Below are positions 27,437 through 38,139 of a stretch of DNA of 64,000 nt, piece by piece. Each line of letters starts with the position of its first letter. Position 1 is the stretch's first letter. The stretch is from Kuafuiihalomonas sp964473255 (GTDB taxonomy: Bacteria; Myxococcota; Kuafuiibacteriia; Kuafuiibacteriales; Kuafuiibacteriaceae), in the NCBI GenBank assembly GCA_964473255.1, contig CAYYOT010000011.1, forward strand, positions 36,335 to 100,334. The letters run 5' to 3'. The notes under the pieces are model-generated. The model had not been told where the DNA came from and made no database searches. It saw only the letters and a list, made by a program, of their open reading frames with translations. The position numbers were made by a program, and so were the translations under genes.

Positions 27437-28477
27437 ATGGGCATGTGGGACCGGATCACCTCTCAGTTCATCGAGATCATCGAGTTTCTCGACGACGACC
27501 ACGAGACGCTGGTCTGGCGTTTCCCGGTACGCGGCCAGGAGATCAAGAACGGCGCGAAACTGATCGTGCGCGAAGGGCAGGCCGCCTGCTTCGTGAACGA
27601 AGGCAAGCTCGCCGATGTCTTCAGTCCGGGGACGTACACGCTGACTACGGAGAATCTGCCCATCTTGGCCACTCTCAAGGGGTGGAAGTACGGGTTCAAT
27701 TCCCCGTTCAAGGCCGAGGTCTATTTCGTCGATACGACGCAGGTCACCGACCTGAAATGGGGCACACAGAATCCCATCATGCTCCGTGACCCGGAGTTCG
27801 GGCCTATTCGGCTTCGCGCTTTCGGGATCTTCAGCATGCGCATAACGGACCCAGCGAAGTTCCTCCGCGAAGTGGTGGGGACCGATGGTCACTTCGAGGT
27901 GGACGAGATCCTGGGGCACGTGAAGCGCAGCCTGGTTTCTCGGTTCACCCAAGCCCTGGCGTCGTCCAACATTGCCGCCCTGGACCTTGCCAGCAACTAC
28001 CAGGCCTTGGCTGAGCGAGTTCGCCCCAGGCTGGCCGAGGACTTCGACGAGTGGGGTATCGAGATCACGAAGTTCATCATCGAGAACATTTCACTTCCGC
28101 CCAACGTCGAGGCGGTCCTCGACAAGAGGAGTGAGATGGGGATCGTCGGCAATGTCCAGCAGTACGCGGCGTACCAGATGGCCTCGGCCATCCCCGACGC
28201 CGCCAAGACACCGAACAGTCTGGCCGGTGCCGGAATGGGACTGGCTGCGGGTATGAACATGGCGCAGCAGCTCGGACAAGCGATGACAGCCCCACCACAA
28301 TCGGGACAGGCCGAGGCCCCAGCGGCGGCTCCGGCATCGTCGCCTGCCGATCCGGGCGGGGGAGGCACCGACGCACTGGTGGCTCGACTCAAGAAGGTCG
28401 ACGCTCTCAAGGCGGCCGGAGTTCTGACCGACGAAGAGTATCAAGCCAAGCGCCAAGAGATCCTCGCCGAAATCTAA
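27437..28477 (+). CDS. SPFH domain protein with C-terminal SHOCT motif
   Basis: A 346-residue protein of the stomatin/prohibitin/flotillin/HflK-like group often labelled virion core protein (YdjI-like). The SPFH domain covers about residues 25-240 (WRFPVRGQEIKNGAKLIVREGQAACF, YTLTTENLPILATLKGW). A low-complexity Ala/Pro/Gln linker follows, then a C-terminal SHOCT segment (RLKKVDALKAAGVLTDEEYQ), which mediates oligomerisation. There is no signal peptide or obvious membrane helix, so membrane attachment would be peripheral. Function in bacteria is unclear; roles in envelope stress are proposed for relatives. Confidence 0.85.
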   Translation: MGMWDRITSQFIEIIEFLDDDHETLVWRFPVRGQEIKNGAKLIVREGQAACFVNEGKLADVFSPGTYTLTTENLPILATLKGWKYGFNSPFKAEVYFVDTTQVTDLKWGTQNPIMLRDPEFGPIRLRAFGIFSMRITDPAKFLREVVGTDGHFEVDEILGHVKRSLVSRFTQALASSNIAALDLASNYQALAERVRPRLAEDFDEWGIEITKFIIENISLPPNVEAVLDKRSEMGIVGNVQQYAAYQMASAIPDAAKTPNSLAGAGMGLAAGMNMAQQLGQAMTAPPQSGQAEAPAAAPASSPADPGGGGTDALVARLKKVDALKAAGVLTDEEYQAKRQEILAEI

Positions 28478-28560
28478 CGAGAGCGGTTCGCATCAGCTCC
28501 GATCAGAGGTAAACACGACGGCGCCGGAAGGTGCCCTCGCACGGCGGTTCGGAACTCTCT

Positions 28561-30150
28561 ATGCGGCTTCATCTACCACGAACTCGGGCTCGGTCGTTCT
28601 TGGGCCTCCCGGTCGGCGGCCTCGCCGTCGCGGCCCTCGCGTCCTGCTCCCTCGTGGTCTCGATAGATGACGAGTGTACGACCAACGCCGACTGCGACGG
28701 AATCGACTTCTGCGCCGACGGCGCGCCCTGCGTCTGCCAGCAGAGCCTGTGTGTCGTTCCGGAGCTGGGAGACCCGTGCGAAAACGACGACGGATGCCCG
28801 GTCGGCCAGGGCTGCCAGAACGGCTTCTGCATCCAGTTTCCGCAGCAGATCGTTCAAGCCGACATCACGCAGAACGAGACGTGGACCGACGACCGCATCT
28901 ACGTGCTCGACGGTCTCGTCCGGGTTCGCGGAACCGATGGCGACCCCACGATCCTCACCATCCAACCCGGAGTCCGGGTCATCGGCGGCGACCAGTCCGC
29001 CGCGCTCATCTTCGAGAATACGGCGCGCTTGGTGGCCGTCGGCACCGACGAAGAGCCCATCGTCTTCACCAGTCCCAAGCCGGTCGGTGAGCGAGCGACC
29101 GGCGACTGGGGTGGCGTAGCGCTCACCGGTAAGGCGGTGATCAACACGAAGACCGGGACTGCGGCTCTCGAAGGAGTCGACGAACCCGAGGTCATCTACG
29201 GCGGAAACGATCCTTCGCATAACTGTGGGAATCTGCAGTACGTGCGAATCGAGTTCGCGGGATTCGTGTTGGCGACGAACGAGGAAATCAATGGGCTCAC
29301 GCTGGCCGGATGTGGGTCGGCCACGGTGATCGATTTCGTTCAGGTTCATCTGGGTCGGGATGACGGCATCGAGCTCTTCGGCGGCAGCGCCAACATCCGC
29401 CATGCGGTGGTCACCGATCCGGGCGACGATGGCCTCGACTGGGACCAGGGCTGGAACGGATTCGGTCAGTTCATCATCGTACGGCAGGCCGACCTCGACA
29501 AAAACGGTATCGAAGCCGACAACAACGAGGACGACAACGAAGCTCTGCCTCGCTCGGCGCCCATCATCTACAACATGACGGTTCTGGGTACCGACGATCC
29601 GCGGCAGGTCCGGGTCGGCGGCGATGGTGAAAACGATGCCAGCATCGGTGCGACCCTTCGGCGGGGAACCGCCGGAACACTGGGGAACATCATCTTTTCC
29701 AATCAGGGCCGTCATCGGGTCGTCGTCGACGGTGAAGTTTCCCAGCTGTGTGCCCTCCGCGGGGCCGGAGAACAAGCGCCCTGTAGCCAGAGCTCCCCGG
29801 TACGGAGCAGCACCGTGACGTCCCTGCGGTTCGACACGGTCGTGTTTCATACGTGGCGTCCGCAGCCCCGGGACTTCTATCCTCCCTCCGAGACCGACGT
29901 CGCCCCTGGTTTCGGTCACGAGAACTGGATGAACTCGTTCGAGTTTGCCGAGATCAGCGGCCGGCAGATCATCGAGGACCCGTTCGCTCCCACTCCAGAT
30001 TTTCGGCTGTCGGAAACGCTCCCCGAGGTCACTCCCGCGACGCCGTTCGCCGACGAATTCTTCGATGGGAACAACCCGTTCGTGGGCGCGCTACGTCCCG
30101 ATGCCGACGACGACTGGACCGTTGGTTGGACCCATTATCCGCTCAACTGA
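28561..30150 (+). CDS. Secreted lipoprotein with EGF-like Cys segment and right-handed beta-helix-type region
   Basis: A 529-residue protein with an Arg-rich signal peptide ending at a lipobox (ALASC). A Cys-rich stretch (residues 25-80) with pattern TTNADCDGIDFC and NDDGCPVGQGCQNGFC follows, which is common in myxobacterial surface proteins. The rest has repeating short strands (LQYVRIEFAGFVL, IDFVQVHLGRDDGIELFGGSANIRHAVV) typical of a parallel beta-helix, as found in carbohydrate- or surface-binding proteins. The ATG at 28561 gives the signal. Its substrate or partner is unknown. It converges on the TPR gene with 6 bp between stops. Confidence 0.7.
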   Translation: MRLHLPRTRARSFLGLPVGGLAVAALASCSLVVSIDDECTTNADCDGIDFCADGAPCVCQQSLCVVPELGDPCENDDGCPVGQGCQNGFCIQFPQQIVQADITQNETWTDDRIYVLDGLVRVRGTDGDPTILTIQPGVRVIGGDQSAALIFENTARLVAVGTDEEPIVFTSPKPVGERATGDWGGVALTGKAVINTKTGTAALEGVDEPEVIYGGNDPSHNCGNLQYVRIEFAGFVLATNEEINGLTLAGCGSATVIDFVQVHLGRDDGIELFGGSANIRHAVVTDPGDDGLDWDQGWNGFGQFIIVRQADLDKNGIEADNNEDDNEALPRSAPIIYNMTVLGTDDPRQVRVGGDGENDASIGATLRRGTAGTLGNIIFSNQGRHRVVVDGEVSQLCALRGAGEQAPCSQSSPVRSSTVTSLRFDTVVFHTWRPQPRDFYPPSETDVAPGFGHENWMNSFEFAEISGRQIIEDPFAPTPDFRLSETLPEVTPATPFADEFFDGNNPFVGALRPDADDDWTVGWTHYPLN

Positions 30151-30156
30151 TGGGCG

Positions 30157-31623
30157 TCATCGTAGGATCCCGAGCTCGGAAGCGGACTCCTCATCGGTCC
30201 GCCGCATCACCTCCAACACGGCGAACTGGGGATTGACGGCGGCTCGTTTGCCGCCGGGAACCGAGGGGAGTCTCGCTTCGGGGCGAAAAGCTGCACCCCC
30301 CTGACGGGTTCCCACGATGTCCTTGAGCGTCTCGAAGATGCGCTCCTCCGGATCTTTCGGGAGCTCCGGTGGAGGACGTTCGGCCGTCTCAGCCGGTTGC
30401 GGCGTACGGGGAGGGCTCGAAGTCCGCTCGCTCCGCGCGACTTCCACGATCAGGCCGTTGCGGAACTCGAACTCGATCGAGCTGAACTCGAGGGTGATGC
30501 TCAGGACGCCGTTGGCTTCCCGCTGGTGGAGGAGCTGCAGGAGCTCGGGGACTCCGATGACTTTGAGGTCGCTGGTCAGGCCTCCCATCCCCCGGTTGTC
30601 GTCCACCCCGAACTCCGAACCCATGAGGTCGGAGAGCCGGCGCCGAACGCCTGAGTCGTCCGGCGATAGGCTGGCTGCCTTCAAGAGAGCTCGCGTCGCA
30701 TCCTCGCGATGACCGAGCGCAAGCTCCACGTCGGCGAGAGCGTTCCAGGCCTCGGTGCGGCTCGGGTCCAGCCGAGCGGCGGCCAGTAGGCACGCCTTGG
30801 CGTCTTCCATCTCCTCGACAGCGCGCAGGGCCGCGGCGAGCTCCAAATGGCTCTCGGCGTCCTCGGGCTGAAGTCGGACGGCGGTCCGCAGCGGATTCAA
30901 GGCGGCACCCTTGTGGCCAGCGCGCCGTCGGGTGCGACCCAGCCATCGAAGAAAGACGGCGTCTTGCCGGTGAGGATCGGCGTGGTCTTCCAGGAGTTGA
31001 TAGGCTTCTTCGCTGCGACCCTCCTCATCGAGGCGTCGCGCCAAACGAATCAGAACGTCGACGCGTTCGGAGCCCGTCTCGAGGATGGAGCGCAGGGCCG
31101 CGATCGCTTCCTCCCCGTGGCCGGCCGCTTCACACGCTCGAGAGAAGACGTCGAGGACCGTCGGATCACTCGGGGCCAGCTCGTAGGCGAGCCGCGCTGC
31201 GTTGAGTGCACGTTCCGGCATCTCGAGAACCAAGAAGGTACGCGACATCCCCAGGTGTGCATCGACGGACTGTGGGTTGCGGTGCCCGGCCAGTCCGAAG
31301 GCTATCTGAGCCGCCCAGCGGTCGCCGCGGGCCAGGAGCAGCTCGCCCAGGCACTGCCACCCGTGATCGCGCGAGCCGGGCGCCGATGCCGCTCGGCGAA
31401 AAGCAGCCAAGGCTCGATGGTCTTCACCACAAGCCTGGAGGACTCGACCCACTTCGAGCCATGTCCGCTCGTCGGTCGGATTCAGACGTGCTGCTTCCAG
31501 CGCGGCTTCGGCTGCCCGACGCGGCAGGTCGGCCTCCTGTAGGCCCACCGCGAGCCGCACCCAGGCATCCGGGTCATTCGGGTTGCGGCGCGCGAGGTCC
31601 GCCAGCTCCTCGAGGCTGACCAT
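30157..31623 (-). CDS. TPR-repeat protein with C-terminal DUF4388-type domain
   Basis: A 488-residue soluble protein. About nine tetratricopeptide repeats run from the N-terminus to about residue 330 (DAWVRLAVGLQEADLPRRA; TWLEVGRVLQACGEDHRAL; AWNALADVELALGHREDA). A DUF4388/PATAN-type domain follows at about 345-400 (SDLKVIGVPELLQLLHQREANG then ITLEFSSIEFEFRNGLIVEV); this fold is linked to motility, signalling and kinase circuits in Myxococcota. The gene is divergent from the kinase at 31691, with 67 bp between the two starts, so both could share a control region. Confidence 0.8.
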   Translation of the reverse strand: MVSLEELADLARRNPNDPDAWVRLAVGLQEADLPRRAAEAALEAARLNPTDERTWLEVGRVLQACGEDHRALAAFRRAASAPGSRDHGWQCLGELLLARGDRWAAQIAFGLAGHRNPQSVDAHLGMSRTFLVLEMPERALNAARLAYELAPSDPTVLDVFSRACEAAGHGEEAIAALRSILETGSERVDVLIRLARRLDEEGRSEEAYQLLEDHADPHRQDAVFLRWLGRTRRRAGHKGAALNPLRTAVRLQPEDAESHLELAAALRAVEEMEDAKACLLAAARLDPSRTEAWNALADVELALGHREDATRALLKAASLSPDDSGVRRRLSDLMGSEFGVDDNRGMGGLTSDLKVIGVPELLQLLHQREANGVLSITLEFSSIEFEFRNGLIVEVARSERTSSPPRTPQPAETAERPPPELPKDPEERIFETLKDIVGTRQGGAAFRPEARLPSVPGGKRAAVNPQFAVLEVMRRTDEESASELGILR

Positions 31624-31690
31624 CCCACCGCCATCAGTGCCCGTCCCTGTCCGATGTCAAGTCTGCGGTCGGCTCCAAGCCAGGTGGGAC

Positions 31691-33183
<1,493 letters not shown>

Positions 33184-33184
<1 letters not shown>

Positions 33185-33912
33185 TGTTGAAGTGTTTGAT
33201 CGCTCTGACCTTTCTCGTGCAAACCGCGCCCTTGGAGGACGCCGACGACCCCAGCGACCGCGAAGCGGCCTTTCGTCGAATGGTGGACGCTGGGCTCGAG
33301 CATTATCGCGCCCGCGCCTTCGAGGAAGCCGCCGCTCAGTTCCTCGAGGCGTATGACCTCATTCCCGAGCCGGAGCTCGTCTACAACGCGGCTCGGTCGT
33401 ACGAAAAGGCGCTCGAGCAGGAACGAGCCGTCGAACAGTACGAGCGGTTTCTTCGCTTGAAGGGGACGACGGCGGCGCTGCGGTCGAAAGCCCTCGACTC
33501 GCTGAACCAGCTCCGACGTGAGCTCGCACTCGAGAACGCCACTCCGCCGCCGGTGCCGACGGCGCCGGTCGCGGTGGAAGCCCCGGAGCCACAACCCGCC
33601 CGCTTTTCGCGGGCTCCCGAGATCGCCTTGCTTTCGGTTGGTGGTGCTTCGCTGATCGCGGGCACCGTCTTCGGAGTACTGGCCCTCGAGAAGAAGAGCG
33701 ACTTCGATGATGCCACGGGTTCCGAGCGCGAGCAGCTGCGAGACGAGACGGAAGAGCTGGGGCTTCTCGCGGACGTCTTCTTGATCGCCGGTGGAGTCAC
33801 GGCGGCCACCGGCATCATCATGTTCCTCGTGCGCAAGCCTCCGAAGGAAGCACGCGCGTCCTGGCACCCGGTCATTGGGCCCGGTTCCTTCGGAGTCGCC
33901 GGACGCTTCTAG
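33184..33912 (+). CDS. TPR-containing membrane protein, kinase operon partner
   Basis: A 242-residue protein. It has an N-terminal signal sequence (CLIALTFLVQTAP), two TPR-like helix pairs in residues 25-115 (LEHYRARAFEEAAAQFLEAYDL; AVEQYERFLRLKG), a Pro-rich linker (TPPPVPTAPVAVEAPEPQP) and two membrane helices near residues 145-170 and 195-220. The start shares bases with the kinase stop (TAATG), which suggests a shared pathway. Its convergent neighbour starts its stop codon at the next base (33913). Similar proteins are common beside Ser/Thr kinases in myxobacteria. Confidence 0.72.
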
Positions 33913-36036
33913 TCAGACCGCGGTGGGGACTGCTTTTTCGACCCAGGCCCGCAGCGTCGTCACCCGAGAGTCTTTGGGCGCCATGCTTTCCGCTCGCGAG
34001 ACGATCTCCCGAAGCACGGGGAGCTTGCCGTCGGCTCGGTAGGTGCCGTTGTAGAAGATCGCCCGGGCGAGCCCGACCAGATAGACGTGCTCCTCCGAGC
34101 AGAGCGCCACGGCGTCACGGAAGGCGTTTTCGGCCGCCGCAAATTTGCCTTGCCCCAAGAGCTGCACACCTTGCTGGAAGTGCCCTTTCGACGACTGGTG
34201 CTCCGGCGTGTCGAGCAGCGTGCCATCCGGTGACCGGGGCAGCGGTGTCGCCCAGGTCATCGGCGCCGGGTCGAGCCCTTCGTGTCCGGGCTTGGGCACC
34301 GGCATGGCGGGAATGTCGCCCGCGGGAGCGCGCCCCCCACCGGTGGAGTCCGTGGTCGGCGGCGCGCTCGGCTGACTTGCGGGGCTCGACACGGGACTCG
34401 CCGGGCCCGATGCGGGAACGGCGGCTTCGGGGCTCGAGCTCGGGAGGGGAGGCGCCTGCGAGGCGGAGACCGGCGCCGGTCCGGCGAACGGGCTCGCGGG
34501 CGGGGCGTCATCGACCACATCCTGTAGCTCGAGCGGAAACGGTGTGGGCTCCGGCGGCGGCGGCGGGCCCCGACCCATGTCGTCGATGGACCCGATCGCC
34601 TCGATCGGCTCCGCCTCCTGATGCTCGACTTCCGCTTCGAGTGCGGGTTCGTCCATGTCCTCCATCGCGAGCGGCGGGGGCTCGTCGTCGACCAAAGAAG
34701 CGAGCGCTGGCTCGTCAGCCTCGTCGCCTTCGGGAATCGGCGGTGCCGCGCTCATGCCGGACAGCTGAGACTCCCGAGCCCTCTGCTTCTCTTCTTCGAT
34801 GCGGTCTTCAAACTCGCTGACCCCCGGCGTGAACTGTTCGAGCTCGCTGCAGGTCCACAGCAAAGCCAGGAGCTTGAGGGCATCGGTCAGCGGAATCCCG
34901 GCCAGTTCGGCGCCATCGGCGGCGTTGTATGCCCGGCCTCCGAACCGGAGAAACTCCTCTTCGGCCGGACTGAGGGCGAAGGTCGTCCGCAGTCCCTCGG
35001 GACTCGACCGCACCTCGAAGTAGCCCTTGTCGCGGTCCATCAGGATATCGCGCACCGTCTCTTCACTCGCGTGCTGTTTGAAGCCGGAGGCAACGACGGG
35101 TAGCACATCGACCTCGAATGTGCGCTGGGTCGGACTGAGGTCGGGCTCGAACCGATACTTTCCCGGCCCTTCGCGGAAGCGGGCGATGATCAGCGTGCGC
35201 GCGTGGTCTCCACGTAGCGCGGCCAGATCGTCCTCCGAAAGGTGACCGCCTTGAACCAGAGCCTGACCGAGTCCCACGCCCATTTCGACGACGCGCTTGG
35301 CGGCGTCCGCGTACTGGCCTTCACCCAGCTCGCCCTGCTCCACCAACCAACGACCGAAGCGGTCGCCGGGGCGGCTCGACCGCAAGTTGACGGCCCGGCC
35401 CTTGTCGAACTGCAGCGTGAGCGTCTCGTCGGACTCGGTCAGGACCAGATGGCCGGTCAGCTGGTTTCGAGCGCAGTCGTGGTACTGCTTGGCGAGTCGT
35501 CCGGGGGTTGCGTCCAAATCTCCGCTGGTCTGCCGATCGCGGCTAGCGCTCGCGGGCTGGGCAGCCTTGGGTTTGGCGAGATTCGCCGGGGCTTTGTTGG
35601 GCGCCGATTCGATGGTCGGTCGGGGCGCCTGCTCGGTGGCTTGCTCGGGCGGTGGACTGAACGATGCCCGCGGGGGTGACCCGTTGCCGCCGCCTCCGCT
35701 CGAGCTCGAAGCCAAGATCTCGGACGCCACGCTGAAGATCGCCTGCGGGTCGCTCGGGTCCTCCACCGCTCGGATGTGCGGCGCGTCAGGTGATGATTCT
35801 CCCCCCAAGACCACGGTCGGCACCGTAGGGGCGCCGGTGCGGGACATCCACTGAGCATGATCTTCCCCATGAAGCTCACGGGAGAGGATCAACAGGTCCG
35901 GCGGGGAGTCCTTGAGGGTCGATTCGAGCTGCGCGGGCCCATCCATGATGGACACCTCGCATTGGTCCCGGGCCAGCAGGAAACGAACCCGCTTCGCAAG
36001 CACAGGGTCATCGGTGCAGACCAAGACGTGTTGCAT
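33913..36036 (-). CDS. Degenerate receiver plus DUF4388-type protein with TPR-like C-terminus
   Basis: A 707-residue protein. The ATG at 36036 is preceded by AAGGA. Residues 1-115 resemble a response-regulator receiver (acidic D9/D10 pair, LLILSRELHGE), but the phosphoacceptor position carries S52 rather than Asp, and no C-terminal KP motif is seen, so it is probably not phosphorylated in the usual way. A DUF4388-type region lies at about 175-330 (RNQLTGHLVLTESDETLTLQFDKGRAVNLRSS). Long Pro/Ala/Ser/Glu-rich disorder follows, then a helical TPR-like end (GVQLLGQGKFAAAENAFRDAVAL). It may be a scaffold in a motility or signalling pathway. Confidence 0.75.
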   Translation of the reverse strand: MQHVLVCTDDPVLAKRVRFLLARDQCEVSIMDGPAQLESTLKDSPPDLLILSRELHGEDHAQWMSRTGAPTVPTVVLGGESSPDAPHIRAVEDPSDPQAIFSVASEILASSSSGGGGNGSPPRASFSPPPEQATEQAPRPTIESAPNKAPANLAKPKAAQPASASRDRQTSGDLDATPGRLAKQYHDCARNQLTGHLVLTESDETLTLQFDKGRAVNLRSSRPGDRFGRWLVEQGELGEGQYADAAKRVVEMGVGLGQALVQGGHLSEDDLAALRGDHARTLIIARFREGPGKYRFEPDLSPTQRTFEVDVLPVVASGFKQHASEETVRDILMDRDKGYFEVRSSPEGLRTTFALSPAEEEFLRFGGRAYNAADGAELAGIPLTDALKLLALLWTCSELEQFTPGVSEFEDRIEEEKQRARESQLSGMSAAPPIPEGDEADEPALASLVDDEPPPLAMEDMDEPALEAEVEHQEAEPIEAIGSIDDMGRGPPPPPEPTPFPLELQDVVDDAPPASPFAGPAPVSASQAPPLPSSSPEAAVPASGPASPVSSPASQPSAPPTTDSTGGGRAPAGDIPAMPVPKPGHEGLDPAPMTWATPLPRSPDGTLLDTPEHQSSKGHFQQGVQLLGQGKFAAAENAFRDAVALCSEEHVYLVGLARAIFYNGTYRADGKLPVLREIVSRAESMAPKDSRVTTLRAWVEKAVPTAV

Positions 36037-36171
36037 CTTCCTTCGACTCCTCGGCGGTGGCTCGTGCTCCACCCCGGCCGACGGTACCGAGAAAGCCCCA
36101 CACCCTACAAGATTTCCGTTCGCCTCAAGCCTGAGTTGACGCCGTTTTTGGACAAAGACTAAGGCCTCTGC

Positions 36172-36936
36172 ATGTCGGAGCAACGCAGGACGGCTGTCGT
36201 CACCGGGGCGGGGCGAGGCATCGGGCGCAGCATCGCCGTGGAGCTCGCTCGCGCCGGTCATGCCGTCGCCCTCCAGTCGCGGAGCTCCGAGCAGCTGGCG
36301 GAGACCGTTCGTGCCATCGAGGCCCTCGGCGGGACGGCTCTCGCCGTTCCGGGAGACGTTACAGAGGCCAAAGCCGCGCGGGAGCTCGTCGACCGGGCGG
36401 TCTCCGAGTTCGGACCGCTCGACGTGGCCGTGGCTGGGGCCGGTCAGGCCATCTCCGCGCCCGTGATGAAGACCGAACCGGAGGCACTGAGACATCTGCT
36501 GGAGGTCAATCTGGTCAGCGTCCTCCATCTCCTGCAGGCCAGCGTCCCTGCAATGCCCAAAAAGGGCTCATTCGTCGTCATCGCGTCCACCGCGTCGGTC
36601 AAGGGCGCGCGCTACACGGCGGCTTACTCGGCTTCGAAGCATGGTGTCCTGGGGCTGGTGCGCTCGGCGGCCCTCGAGCTCTCCGCCCACGGAATCACGG
36701 TGAACGCCGTTTGCCCGGGCTGGGTCGACACGCCCATGCTGGACGCCGCCCTCGAGAACATCGGTCGGAAGACGGGCATCACCATCGAGGAGGCCCGAGG
36801 GCGGATCGAGGCCTCGATCCCGTCCGGACGCGTCGCGACCCCCGAGGACGTAGCGGCCATGGTGCGATACGTCGTCTCGGCCCCCCACCTCACGGGCCAA
36901 GCCCTGGTGATCGATGGCGGGGAGAGCACGCAGTGA
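36172..36936 (+). CDS. Short-chain dehydrogenase/reductase (SDR family)
   Basis: A 254-residue classical SDR. The cofactor motif is TGAGRGIG (11-18), DV at 62-63, the NAG-equivalent is GAGQ, the catalytic pair is Y152 and K156 (YSASK) with Ser near 139-142, and VNAVCPGWVDTPM follows. It is FabG-like in length and would act on a 3-hydroxy/3-keto acyl-CoA or similar substrate. It heads a four-gene overlapping operon: its stop overlaps the start of the RidA gene (GTGA). The 135 bp upstream separate it from the divergent receiver-like gene. Confidence 0.9.
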   Translation: MSEQRRTAVVTGAGRGIGRSIAVELARAGHAVALQSRSSEQLAETVRAIEALGGTALAVPGDVTEAKAARELVDRAVSEFGPLDVAVAGAGQAISAPVMKTEPEALRHLLEVNLVSVLHLLQASVPAMPKKGSFVVIASTASVKGARYTAAYSASKHGVLGLVRSAALELSAHGITVNAVCPGWVDTPMLDAALENIGRKTGITIEEARGRIEASIPSGRVATPEDVAAMVRYVVSAPHLTGQALVIDGGESTQ

Positions 36937-37349
36937 AGCACGAGATCATTCATCCCCCGGCCTGGAAGGCCCCCCGCGGATACAGCAATGGCGTCTTGGC
37001 CGCCCCGGGCCGGCTGCTCTTCGTGGCCGGCCAGATCGGGTGGGACGAAGAGCAGCGGCTCGTCGGACCCGACTTCGTCGACCAGTTTGGACAGGCGCTG
37101 AAGAACGTCGTCACCGTGGTCGAGACCGCGGGCGGGCACCCGGGTGACGTGGTGCGACTGACCGTCTACGTCGTCAGCAAGGCTGAATACGTCGATCGCC
37201 TGGCCGACGTTGGAGCCGTCTACCGCGAGGTCATGGGGCGGCGTTTCCCGTCGATGACGCTGGTCGAGGTCGCCGACCTTCTCGAGCCTGGCGCTCGGGT
37301 AGAGATCGAAGCCACCGCCGTGGTGCGACAAGGAGCTGACCATGAGTGA
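36933..37349 (+). CDS. RidA/YjgF-family protein
   Basis: A 138-residue member of the RidA family (enamine/imine deaminase or related). The GTG at 36933 overlaps the SDR stop. Typical positions are visible: YSNGVLAAPGRLLFVAGQIGWD, GQALKNVVTVVETAGG, VRLTVYVVSK, FPSMTLVEV and VEIEATAV. The canonical RidA catalytic Arg of the R-x-C motif is not obvious (VEIEATAVV), so this is probably a non-deaminase subgroup. It sits in a catabolic-type operon between an SDR and a crotonase, as in aryl-CoA clusters. Confidence 0.85.
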   Translation: MKHEIIHPPAWKAPRGYSNGVLAAPGRLLFVAGQIGWDEEQRLVGPDFVDQFGQALKNVVTVVETAGGHPGDVVRLTVYVVSKAEYVDRLADVGAVYREVMGRRFPSMTLVEVADLLEPGARVEIEATAVVRQGADHE

Positions 37350-38136
37350 ACTAGACGGACTTCGCGTCGACGTGACCGACCGAATTGCAACTCTGCGGCT
37401 GAACCGACCCGAGCGTCTGAACAGCCTGACGTTCGAGATCTACGAGCGCTTGGAGAGACTCTTCCTCGAGCTCCAGGATGATAGTCGTGTGCGCGTCGTC
37501 GTCTTGACGGGGGCCGGCCAGGGCTTCTGTTCGGGGGGCGACGTGCACGACATCATCGGTCGGCTCATCGAGGCTTCGCCCGAGGACGTAACGAAGTTTG
37601 CCCGCATGACCGGTGCCGTCGTGCGCAACATGCGTCGCTTGCGTAAACCGATCCTGGCTCAGATCAACGGAACCGCGGCCGGTGCCGGGGCCGTCCTCGC
37701 CTTGGCCTCCGACCTGCGTATCGCCGCCAGCAGCGCGAAGATCGCGTTCCTCTTCACCAAAGTTGGACTGACCGGAGCCGACATGGGGGCCGCCTTCTTG
37801 CTCCCCCGCGTGATCGGTTTGTCCCGCGCCACCGAGTTGCTCATGCTCGGCCGTTCGGTTTCTTCGGCCGAGGCCGAGCAGATCGGCTTGTTCAATCGAG
37901 TCGTGTCCGACGACGAACTGGAGTCTTCGGCGCGAGAGCTCGCGGAGCGACTCCGGGATGGGCCGTCCTTTGCCCTCGGCATGACAAAGGAGCTTCTGAA
38001 CAACGGGTTGAATCTCGATCTCGACTCGGCTCTCGATGCCGAGGCCCGGGCCCAGACGATCTGCATGCTCGGCGCCGACTTCAAGGAGTTTCACCGGGCT
38101 TTCGTCGACAAGCGCAAGCCGAAGTTTGCAGAGTGA
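37342..38136 (+). CDS. Crotonase-family protein (enoyl-CoA hydratase/isomerase-like)
   Basis: A 264-residue crotonase-fold protein. RPERLNSLTFEIYERL opens the fold, GAGQGFCSGGDV forms the CoA oxyanion hole, and GTAAGAGAVLALASDLRIAA the second one. Relative to rat mitochondrial hydratase, the two catalytic glutamates are replaced: the GGCE position reads AGAV and the QPE position reads FTK. The LTGADMGAAFLLPR segment marks a different subgroup. Chemistry other than simple hydration (isomerisation, ring or thioester hydrolysis) is possible. It overlaps the RidA stop by 8 bp, and AGGAG precedes the ATG. Confidence 0.85.
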   Translation: MSELDGLRVDVTDRIATLRLNRPERLNSLTFEIYERLERLFLELQDDSRVRVVVLTGAGQGFCSGGDVHDIIGRLIEASPEDVTKFARMTGAVVRNMRRLRKPILAQINGTAAGAGAVLALASDLRIAASSAKIAFLFTKVGLTGADMGAAFLLPRVIGLSRATELLMLGRSVSSAEAEQIGLFNRVVSDDELESSARELAERLRDGPSFALGMTKELLNNGLNLDLDSALDAEARAQTICMLGADFKEFHRAFVDKRKPKFAE

Positions 38137-38139
38137 CCC

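Noticed and set aside
36037..36171. Possible tRNA or small RNA in the gap before the SDR gene
   Set aside because: No cloverleaf arms or CCA end could be found, and the gap is short enough to be promoter DNA for the two divergent genes.
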